Shown here in pieces: positions 1 through 6,140 of a DNA stretch of 7,063 bases; the stretch's first letter is position 1, and every line of letters starts with the position of its first letter. The stretch comes from Polaribacter sp. GTDB taxonomy: Bacteria > Bacteroidota > Bacteroidia > Flavobacteriales > Flavobacteriaceae. A model generated the notes under the pieces. That model did no database searches. It was not told the DNA's origin and saw nothing but the letters and a program-made list of their open reading frames with translations. The stretch lies in assembly GCA_003537695.1 (NCBI GenBank), contig DPRC01000127.1:8124-15186 (forward strand), in the 5' to 3' direction. The position numbers and the translations under genes are program-made.

Positions 1-2
1 CA

Positions 3-59
3 GTCGTGTACAAAGCCAATGAAATAGAAGATAATGAAGGATGCTTTTATTTTTTTTAG
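3..59 (+). other. possible 3' end of an upstream gene
   Basis: One forward frame stays open from the window edge to a TAG at 57-59, giving about 18 residues ending in CFYFF. This could be the C-terminus of a gene lying mostly outside the window, but the stretch is far too short to identify. The reverse strand over the same bases also reads without a stop as a hydrophobic segment, so even the strand is uncertain. An 8-nt T-run at 50-57 could belong to a terminator, but I see no convincing stem before it. Confidence 0.2.
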
Positions 60-129
60 GGGGGAAATTCAGGCATAAAAATGAAATAAAAAAGGACTGT
101 AGAATGATTTTATCTTTAAAAATAAGGGT

Positions 130-163
130 AAAAAAAAATTTAAAAAAAAATAATAAAAAAAAA
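130..163. repeat. three 9-nt A-tracts upstream of topA
   Basis: Runs of exactly nine A occur at 130-138, 142-150 and 155-163, with start-to-start spacing of 12 and 13 nt, directly before the topA -7 box. Such tracts stiffen or bend DNA and may act as an UP-like element. The surrounding 60-129 stretch shows no credible gene. A role in topA expression is inferred from position only. Confidence 0.5.
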
Positions 164-168
164 CAACA

Positions 169-176
169 TACTTTTG
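169..176 (+). promoter_or_regulatory. topA promoter, -7 box TACTTTTG
   Basis: The octamer matches the Bacteroidota consensus TAnnTTTG at every fixed base. It lies 53 nt before the topA ATG, which would give a leader of roughly 45-50 nt. No matching -33 TTG is present at the usual distance; that space is filled by A-tracts, which may substitute for it. This is a sequence match to a known consensus, and the transcription start itself is inferred. Confidence 0.6.
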
Positions 177-229
177 TAGTTCAAAAGCATGCAACTTGAA
201 TTGCGTTAATTGCGAAAAAAGAAAGATAC

Positions 230-2746
230 ATGGCAAAGAACTTAGTAATTGTAGAGTCACCGGCAAAGGCAAAAACCATCGAGAAGTTTCTTGGGAAAGA
301 TTTTCAAGTAGAATCGAGTTATGGTCATATTGCAGACTTACCTTCGAAAGAATTAGGTATTGATGTGGATGGTGATTTTAGTCCGAAATATATTGTTTCA
401 GATGACAAAAAAACAATTGTTAAGAAATTAAGAACGCTGGCAAAAAAAGCAGAAACAGTTTGGTTGGCCAGTGATGAGGATCGAGAAGGAGAAGCGATTG
501 CTTGGCATTTAAAAGAGCAATTAGGATTAAAAGATGAAAATACAAAGCGCATTGTTTTTCACGAAATAACAAAGAATGCAATTTTAAAAGCAGTCGAAAA
601 TCCAAGAGATATCGACTATAATATGGTAAACGCTCAGCAAGCTCGAAGAGTTTTAGATCGGCTTGTGGGGTATGAGTTATCACCTGTATTATGGCGCAAG
701 GTAAAAGGAGGTTTGTCGGCAGGGCGTGTGCAGTCTGTAGCGGTTCGTTTGATTGTAGAAAGAGAGCGCAGCATTCTTAATTTTATAGCAGAAACTCATT
801 ATAAAGTAGTGGCGCAGTTTGCCAACAATGAAGGCAAGATGTTTAAAGCAACAATTCCAAAGAACTTTGATTCTAAAGAAGCTGCAGAGAATTTCTTAAA
901 ATCGTGTGCAAATGCAGCTTTTTCTATTGCAGATCTAACTAAAAAACCAGCAAAAAAGTCTCCAGCAGCTCCATTTACAACCTCTACATTACAACAAGAG
1001 GCCTCTAGAAAATTAGGCTTTGCTGTTGGTAAAACAATGCAGGTAGCTCAGCGGTTATACGAAGCCGGTTTAATTACTTACATGAGAACAGATAGTTTAA
1101 ACTTATCTGTAGATGCAAGGAACGCTGCTGAAGAAGAGATCACTAATTATTACGGTGCTGAATATAGCAAGCAGCGTGTTTTTAAAACGAAGTCGAAAGG
1201 TGCACAGGAGGCGCACGAGGCAATCCGTCCGACCAGCATGAAAATGCATGCGATTAGCACAGAGTATGATCAAAATAGGTTGTATGATTTAATTTGGAAA
1301 AGAACCGTGGCTTCTCAAATGAGCGACGCGCAATTAGAGCGTACAAACGTGAAAATTGAAAACTCTGAAAATTCTAAAATATTCACTGCAAATGGTGAAA
1401 TGATAAAGTTTGAAGGTTTTTTAAAGGTCTATTTAGAAGGAACGGATAATGAAGATGAGGAGCAAGCAGGAATGTTACCAAATTTAAAAGTGAAAGATGT
1501 TTTAACCTATTCCTTTATCAACGCAACGCAGCGTTTTACAAGCCCACCATACCGTTTTACAGAAGCGTCTTTGGTGAAGCAATTAGAAGAATTAGGCATT
1601 GGAAGACCCTCTACATATGCACCTACAATTTCTACAGTCCAACGAAGAGGTTATGTGGAAAAAGGACAAAATGAAGGATTAGAAAGAGCTTACCAGCAGT
1701 TAATTTTATCAAATGGAATGGTTAAAGAAACTGTTTTAGAAGAAAAAACAGGAGCTGATAAAAATAAACTGGTTCCAACAGATATTGGAAATATTGTAAA
1801 TGATTTTTTAGTTGCAAACTTCTCCAATATTTTAGATTTTGGTTTTACAGCAAGAGTAGAAAATTCTTTCGACGATATTTCTGAAGGAGATGAGAACTGG
1901 ATAGAAATGATCAAAGGCTTTTACACAAAATTTCATGACAATGTAGAGGATGTAAAAGAAAATGCAGAAAGGGAAAGTGGAGAACGTATTCTAGGGAAGC
2001 ATCCAGAATCTGGAAAGACGGTTTTAGTTCGCTTGGGTAAATTTGGTCCAATTGCACAAATTGGAGCACCCGAAGACGAGGAAAAGCAGTTTGCAAGCTT
2101 AAATACAACTCAAAATTTAGGCACCATTACAATGGAAGAAGCTTTAGAGTTGTTTTTACTTCCGAAAAGTTTAGGAGCTTATGAAGGGGAAGAGGTTATT
2201 GTTTCGAATGGCCGTTTTGGTCCTTACATTCGATTTGGAACTATGTTTGTTTCCTTGGATAAAGGAGAAAACCCAATGGAGGTAGATTTGCCAAGAGCAG
2301 AAGAACTAATTGTTGCAAAACAAAAGGCAGATGCTCCTATTTATCACTATGAAGAAATGCCAGTACAAAAAGGGGTTGGCCGTTTTGGTCCGTTTATAAA
2401 ATGGAATTCTATATTTATAAACGTGAGTAAAAAGTACGATTTTGATACCCTTTCAGATGCTGATATTATAGAATTGATTGAAGTTAAAAAGCAGAAAGAG
2501 ATAGACAAGGTTCTGCACAATTGGGAAGATGTTGGAATTCGTGTAGAAAAAGCACGCTGGGGTCGTTTTAATGTTTTAAAAGGCAAGCTTAAAATAGAAT
2601 TACCTAAAACTACGGATATAGAAAAGCTTTCAAAGGAGGACGCAGTGAAAATGATAGCGGCTAAAACTCCTAAGAAAAAAGCAGCGAAAAAGAAAGTGAC
2701 AGCAAAAAAGAAAATAACAACAAAAAAAATTGTAAAAAAGAATTAA
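230..2746 (+). CDS. topA: DNA topoisomerase I (type IA)
   Basis: Relaxes negatively supercoiled DNA by cutting one strand through a 5'-phosphotyrosine link and passing the other strand. The 838-residue product has the usual length for Bacteroidota TopA. The N-terminal TOPRIM domain (about 3-140) has the catalytic glutamate in VESPAKAKTI (E9) and the metal-binding acid triad D82, D84 and E86 in SDEDREGEAIAWHL. SAGRVQSVA is at 163-171. The active-site tyrosine is Y284 in GLITYMRTDS, aligned with E. coli Y319. The C-terminal part carries four repeats centred on GKFGP (603-607), GRFGP (661-665), GRFGP (717-721) and WGRFN (777-781), i.e. TopoI C-terminal repeats. It has no zinc-ribbon cysteine quartets of the E. 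coli type. The last 29 residues include 14 lysines and probably bind DNA. The ATG at 230 is chosen because the conserved N-terminus begins there and a TAnnTTTG promoter lies upstream; no Shine-Dalgarno is seen, as usual in this phylum. Confidence 0.98.
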   Translation: MAKNLVIVESPAKAKTIEKFLGKDFQVESSYGHIADLPSKELGIDVDGDFSPKYIVSDDKKTIVKKLRTLAKKAETVWLASDEDREGEAIAWHLKEQLGLKDENTKRIVFHEITKNAILKAVENPRDIDYNMVNAQQARRVLDRLVGYELSPVLWRKVKGGLSAGRVQSVAVRLIVERERSILNFIAETHYKVVAQFANNEGKMFKATIPKNFDSKEAAENFLKSCANAAFSIADLTKKPAKKSPAAPFTTSTLQQEASRKLGFAVGKTMQVAQRLYEAGLITYMRTDSLNLSVDARNAAEEEITNYYGAEYSKQRVFKTKSKGAQEAHEAIRPTSMKMHAISTEYDQNRLYDLIWKRTVASQMSDAQLERTNVKIENSENSKIFTANGEMIKFEGFLKVYLEGTDNEDEEQAGMLPNLKVKDVLTYSFINATQRFTSPPYRFTEASLVKQLEELGIGRPSTYAPTISTVQRRGYVEKGQNEGLERAYQQLILSNGMVKETVLEEKTGADKNKLVPTDIGNIVNDFLVANFSNILDFGFTARVENSFDDISEGDENWIEMIKGFYTKFHDNVEDVKENAERESGERILGKHPESGKTVLVRLGKFGPIAQIGAPEDEEKQFASLNTTQNLGTITMEEALELFLLPKSLGAYEGEEVIVSNGRFGPYIRFGTMFVSLDKGENPMEVDLPRAEELIVAKQKADAPIYHYEEMPVQKGVGRFGPFIKWNSIFINVSKKYDFDTLSDADIIELIEVKKQKEIDKVLHNWEDVGIRVEKARWGRFNVLKGKLKIELPKTTDIEKLSKEDAVKMIAAKTPKKKAAKKKVTAKKKITTKKIVKKN

Positions 2747-2762
2747 TTAGTTAGTATCTTGC
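2730..2762 (+). promoter_or_regulatory. candidate promoter for the arginase-fold gene
   Basis: TTG at 2730-2732 and TATCTTGC at 2755-2762 are separated by 22 nt, within the 17-23 nt spacing described for flavobacterial TTG / TAnnTTTG promoters. The -7 box has mismatches in its last TTTG (TTGC). The -33 element lies inside the last codons of topA. If used, transcription would start near 2768, just before ATG 2786, so the gene could be expressed apart from topA. Confidence 0.4.
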
Positions 2763-2785
2763 GTTCTTTACTACAAAAAATATTA

Positions 2786-3946
2786 ATGAATCACGAATTT
2801 TTAACTCCTGTAGAAGATACGGTTATTGCATATTTATTGGAGCAATCTCCCGACTGCTTGGGTCGAAATATTCAAATTCATTCAAGAAAAGAAGGTTTCC
2901 CAACATTAGAAAATGTTCAAATTGCTCTTTTTGGAGTACAAGAAGATAGAAATGCACAAGGTAATGTTGGTTGCGGGGAAGATTTACACGCTATCCGCAG
3001 TAAGTTTTACGAATTATTTCCGGGGAATTGGCATAGTAATATTGCAGATTTAGGAAATATTGAGAAAGGAAACCAGGTTTCAGACACCTATTTTGCGGTG
3101 AAAGAAATAACGACTTCTTTATTAAAAAAGAATATTATCCCCATTATTATAGGAGGAAGTCAGGACATTACATACGTAAATTATAGAGCATACGATACTT
3201 TAGAGCAGTCCGTAAATATAACTGCTGTAGACAGTCGGTTTGACTTGGGTAGCTTGGAAGGAGAATTAAACTCTCAATCGTATCTCAGTAAAATAATTAT
3301 GCAAGAACCAAACAACTTGTTTAACTACTGTAATGTTGGATATCAAACCTATTTTAACTCGCAGGAGGAAATACGTTTGTTAGAGAGTTTGTTTTTTGAC
3401 TCCTACCGGTTAGGAGCAGCAAAAGAATTAGAAAATATAGAGCCAGCATTTAGAGATGCGGATATTATTTCAATAGATATTGGTGCTATTCGTCAGAGTG
3501 ATGCTCCAGCAAATAAGAATGCTTCGCCAAATGGTTTTTATGGTGAAGAGATTTGTGCAATTTCAAGATACGCGGGCATCAGTGATAAAGTGTCTTCTTT
3601 TGGGATTTATGAGTACAATGCGAAGTATGACAAGAATCACCAAACAGCCCATTTAATTGCGCAGATAATTTGGTATTTTATAGAGGGTTATAATTATCGT
3701 GTAAAAGACTATCCATTTTCAGGGAAAGACAATTATCAGCACTTTACCGTTTTATTGGAAGATGATGAGCCACTTAATTTTTATAAAAGTAATAAATCTG
3801 GAAGATGGTGGATGGAAATAAATATTTTGTCAAATAATAAATACAAAAGGCATGCGTTAATACCATGTACGTATAAAGATTATGAAGCGGCAACAAAGCA
3901 GTTGATCCCCGAAAAATGGTACAATGCAATGAAAAAAATGCTTTAA
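2786..3946 (+). CDS. arginase/formimidoylglutamase-fold protein, probably inactive
   Basis: A 386-residue protein of the ureohydrolase (arginase, agmatinase, formimidoylglutamase) superfamily. Recognisable landmarks in order are IIGGSQD (121-127), AVDSRFDLG (147-155), SIDIGAI (229-235) and FGIYEYN (272-278). In active members these read GGDH, DAHxD, SxDxD and a late glutamate, and they bind two Mn ions. Here three ligands are changed: His to Q126, His to R151 and the second Asp to G233. D149, D153, D231 and E276 remain. The binuclear metal site is therefore probably not formed, and hydrolysis of arginine, agmatine or formimidoylglutamate is doubtful. A C-terminal extension of roughly 80 residues with a WW pair (341-342) follows the core. 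I chose ATG 2786 over the in-frame TTG at 2759 because the upstream nine codons overlap a promoter-like box. The gene sits 39 nt after topA and before gldK. Its true role is unknown; a structural or regulatory function is inference. The automatic label would be formimidoylglutamase. Confidence 0.85.
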   Translation: MNHEFLTPVEDTVIAYLLEQSPDCLGRNIQIHSRKEGFPTLENVQIALFGVQEDRNAQGNVGCGEDLHAIRSKFYELFPGNWHSNIADLGNIEKGNQVSDTYFAVKEITTSLLKKNIIPIIIGGSQDITYVNYRAYDTLEQSVNITAVDSRFDLGSLEGELNSQSYLSKIIMQEPNNLFNYCNVGYQTYFNSQEEIRLLESLFFDSYRLGAAKELENIEPAFRDADIISIDIGAIRQSDAPANKNASPNGFYGEEICAISRYAGISDKVSSFGIYEYNAKYDKNHQTAHLIAQIIWYFIEGYNYRVKDYPFSGKDNYQHFTVLLEDDEPLNFYKSNKSGRWWMEINILSNNKYKRHALIPCTYKDYEAATKQLIPEKWYNAMKKML

Positions 3947-3960
3947 TACGCAGCATACAA

Positions 3961-3976
3961 TAACATTAAAATGTTA
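3961..3976. repeat. short perfect inverted repeat
   Basis: TAACATT and AATGTTA are perfectly complementary arms of 7 nt around a 2-nt AA centre, 15 nt after the stop of the arginase-fold gene. With a minimum hairpin loop the stem would be 6 bp and very A/T-rich, with no following T-run, so it is a poor terminator. As double-stranded DNA it could be an operator for a dimeric regulator of gldK. Chance occurrence in such AT-rich DNA is also possible. Confidence 0.3.
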
Positions 3977-3992
3977 AAGTATGTTTTCAAGA

Positions 3993-4019
3993 TTGCCAAT
4001 AATAAAAATAATAGGTTTA
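3993..4019 (+). promoter_or_regulatory. candidate gldK promoter
   Basis: TTG at 3993-3995 and TAGGTTTA at 4012-4019 resemble the flavobacterial -33 and -7 elements. The -7 box has one mismatch (final A instead of G), and the 16-nt spacing is one short of the usual range. The -7 box lies 30 nt before the gldK ATG. The 103-nt gap here is the longest between genes in the gld cluster, so it is the natural place for the gldKLM(N) promoter. Confidence 0.35.
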
Positions 4020-4049
4020 CGAACTTTTTAGTTAAGACACAGTTAGAAT

Positions 4050-5423
4050 ATGAAGAAAGTAATAGTATTTGTTCTTTTAGTAGTGCTCCTTTATAGTTGC
4101 GGCTCCAACGACAGAGGAGAGTTGGTAGGAGTAAAAGCGAAAAAAGAATGGTTTTCCGAAAAACCGTACGGAATGGTATTAGTACCTGGAGGTTCTTTTA
4201 CAATGGGAAAACAAGATCAAGACATTAGTGGAATTATGAACGCACCTTCAAAAACAGTTACGGTTCGTTCATATTACATGGATGAAACGGAGATTACAAA
4301 TAATGAATATAAAGAATTTGTACAATGGGTTAGAGATTCGATTGTAAGAACAAAGTTGGGTGAACAGGCTGACTATTCTGCGATTACTAGAAGCAATGAA
4401 GCTTCAAATTCAGAGTCTTTAGGAGGAATACAAAACTATGCTTTTCCGAGTGCAGAATCGGAAGATGCAACACCGTATCAAAAGTATATGTTTGAAAACT
4501 ACTGGAGCTTAGCAGATGGAGTAGACGCTGTGAGACCTTTAAATTGGGACACTGATTTAGTTTGGAAAACAGAAGAATATCCAGATATTGATTATGTAGA
4601 AGTAATGGACTCTCTTTTTATAAACGAAAAAGATGCGGTTGACGGAGTGCGAACTTTCGATACGAAACATCTCAAATACAGATACTCTTGGTTTGATGGC
4701 GATAAGGCTGTAAAAAGTGGAGGAGGTCGAAAAGCTTTTTTACAAACAGAGGTACTGCAGATTTATCCAGATACTACGGCATGGGTTAGAGATTTTAATT
4801 ATTCGTACAATGACCCAATGCATCAAGACTATTTTCATCACCAGTCTTATGGAGATTACCCGGTTGTAGGTGTTAGTTGGGAGCAAGCAAGAGCTTTCTG
4901 TAATTGGAGAACAAAGAAAAAAAATGACTATTTAAGAGGAAAGAAAAATCCAACAACGGTGCCTATCTTCAGATTGCCAACAGAGGCAGAGTGGGAGTAC
5001 GCTGCAAGAGGCGGGTTAGAGTTTTCGACATACCCTTGGGGTACAGGTGGCCTTACTACTGACAGAGGCTGTTTTTTAGCAAACTTTAAGCCGGTACGAG
5101 GTAATTATGCAGCAGATGGTGCTTTGTACACGATGGAGGCAAAGTCATACGTTGCAAATAACTATGGCCTGTATAATATGGCAGGAAATGTTTCTGAATG
5201 GACCAATACTGCATATAACTTATCCTCCTATTATATGTCCTCTACTATGAATTCAAACGTAGAAGACAGGCAAAATACAAGGAAAATTGTGCGAGGAGGT
5301 TCCTGGAAAGATGTTGCTTATTTTTTAGAGGTCAGCTCAAGAGATTATGAATATGCTGACACGGCAAGAAGTTATATTGGTTTTAGAACCGTACAAGATT
5401 TCATAGGCACAATAAATAGATAA
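4050..5423 (+). CDS. gldK: GldK, T9SS/gliding lipoprotein with FGE-sulfatase fold
   Basis: Lipoprotein of the type IX secretion system (PorK in Porphyromonas). It forms a periplasmic ring with GldN attached to the inner face of the outer membrane. The 457-residue product starts with KK and a hydrophobic stretch, then a lipobox LYSC with the lipidated cysteine at C17. The rest is an FGE-sulfatase (SUMF1-like) domain: GMVLVPGGSFTMG (41-53), DETEITNNEYKEF (78-90), PVVGVSWEQARAFCNW (271-286), RLPTEAEWEYAARGG (308-322), GLYNMAGNVSEW (373-384), RGGSW (415-419) and GFRTV (444-448). A long insertion (about 95-250) separates the first and second halves, as in other GldK proteins. The paired catalytic cysteines that formylglycine-generating enzymes carry after GGS(W/Y) are absent, so the role is structural. 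The related lipoprotein GldJ shares the fold, but direct linkage to gldL and gldM identifies this as GldK. The start is fixed by the signal peptide; the leader is A/T-rich without Shine-Dalgarno. Confidence 0.96.
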   Translation: MKKVIVFVLLVVLLYSCGSNDRGELVGVKAKKEWFSEKPYGMVLVPGGSFTMGKQDQDISGIMNAPSKTVTVRSYYMDETEITNNEYKEFVQWVRDSIVRTKLGEQADYSAITRSNEASNSESLGGIQNYAFPSAESEDATPYQKYMFENYWSLADGVDAVRPLNWDTDLVWKTEEYPDIDYVEVMDSLFINEKDAVDGVRTFDTKHLKYRYSWFDGDKAVKSGGGRKAFLQTEVLQIYPDTTAWVRDFNYSYNDPMHQDYFHHQSYGDYPVVGVSWEQARAFCNWRTKKKNDYLRGKKNPTTVPIFRLPTEAEWEYAARGGLEFSTYPWGTGGLTTDRGCFLANFKPVRGNYAADGALYTMEAKSYVANNYGLYNMAGNVSEWTNTAYNLSSYYMSSTMNSNVEDRQNTRKIVRGGSWKDVAYFLEVSSRDYEYADTARSYIGFRTVQDFIGTINR

Positions 5424-5453
5424 ATAAACACAGTTAAATAAATAAATATAATT

Positions 5454-6095
5454 ATGGCACAATCAAGGGCGTATAAAAAAAGAATGAATTTTGTTTATGG
5501 AATGGGAGCAGCAATCGTGATTATTGGTGCATTATTCAAAATTCAACATTTTTCTATCGGGTTTCTTACTGGAGGTCTTATGTTAACAATTGGCCTAGTA
5601 GTAGAGGCAGGGGTTTTTGCAATATCTGCTTTTGATACACCAGAAGAAGATTTAGATTGGTCTAAGGTATATCCGGAATTGGCGGATGGTTTGTCATCTG
5701 AAGATGATGAGAAGAAATTAGGAGTGAATGGATTGTTGGCTCAAAAATTAGATAATTTATTATCAGAAGCAAAAATAGATGCTGGTTTAATGGAAAGTTT
5801 GGGGACAAGTATGAAGAATTTTCAGGGAGCTGCCGAAGGATTATCTTCAGCATCAGAGACTATTTCTGCTACAAATAAATACAATGAGCAAATGTCTATG
5901 GCTTCAGCACAGATGGAATCTTTAAATGGTTTGTACAAGATTCAAGTAGACAATACGAATCATCAAACGGAATTGAATGCAGCTGTAGTAGAAAATACAG
6001 AAAAGTTAAAAGAACAAATGGAATCATTAGCGCAGAACTTATCCTCTTTAAATGGAGTATACGGAGGGATGTTGTCGGCAATGACAAATAAATAA
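5454..6095 (+). CDS. gldL: GldL, inner-membrane motor subunit of T9SS/gliding
   Basis: Forms the cytoplasmic-membrane motor with GldM and converts proton motive force into mechanical work for secretion and gliding (PorL in Porphyromonas). The 213-residue protein has two transmembrane helices, about 14-30 (YGMGAAIVIIGALFKI) and 36-60, joined by a tight loop containing K29, Q31 and H32. The buried acid E51 in LVVEAGVFAISAF is the glutamate expected to take part in proton coupling in this family, by analogy with F. johnsoniae GldL. An acidic linker (61-76) and a long cytoplasmic tail with helical, coiled-coil-like character follow. The tail repeats the phrase QMESL at 153-157 and 188-192, and LNG(L/V)Y at 157-161 and 199-203. 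Both the length and the C-terminal YGGMLSAM ending agree with the family. It lies 30 nt after gldK and 45 nt before gldM, so it is probably cotranscribed with both. The ATG is chosen because the next Met would cut into the first helix. Confidence 0.97.
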   Translation: MAQSRAYKKRMNFVYGMGAAIVIIGALFKIQHFSIGFLTGGLMLTIGLVVEAGVFAISAFDTPEEDLDWSKVYPELADGLSSEDDEKKLGVNGLLAQKLDNLLSEAKIDAGLMESLGTSMKNFQGAAEGLSSASETISATNKYNEQMSMASAQMESLNGLYKIQVDNTNHQTELNAAVVENTEKLKEQMESLAQNLSSLNGVYGGMLSAMTNK

Positions 6096-6140
6096 TAAAT
6101 AGTTAGAATACAATTTATAATAACTTAAAAACTAACTAGA

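Noticed and set aside
45..57. T-rich run as a rho-independent terminator of an upstream gene
   Set aside because: No GC-containing stem precedes it within the window, so a terminator cannot be supported.
111..118. TATCTTTA as a second topA promoter
   Set aside because: It has one mismatch, no TTG at a suitable distance, and lies farther from the gene than the perfect box at 169-176.
69..272. Reverse-strand open frame of 67 codons over the topA leader
   Set aside because: It is phenylalanine/leucine-rich because it reads the complement of A-tracts, overlaps the topA promoter and start, and has no recognisable domain.
325..683. Two overlapping reverse-strand open frames inside topA
   Set aside because: They are antisense to the strongly conserved TOPRIM region, overlap each other, and resemble no protein I know; typical shadow frames.
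1690..2586. Reverse-strand open frames inside the 3' half of topA
   Set aside because: They are antisense to the conserved TopA core and C-terminal repeats, with low-complexity composition and no promoter-like or conserved features.
3774..3956. Reverse-strand open frame of 60 codons over the end of the arginase-fold gene
   Set aside because: It is antisense to a coding region, short, and without family resemblance.
4158..5402. GldK as an active formylglycine-generating or other SUMF1-type enzyme
   Set aside because: The catalytic cysteine pair after the GGSW motif is missing, and the gene order identifies a structural T9SS lipoprotein.
5662..6087. Two reverse-strand open frames inside gldL
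   Set aside because: They are antisense to the conserved GldL tail; their existence is explained by the codon composition of gldL.
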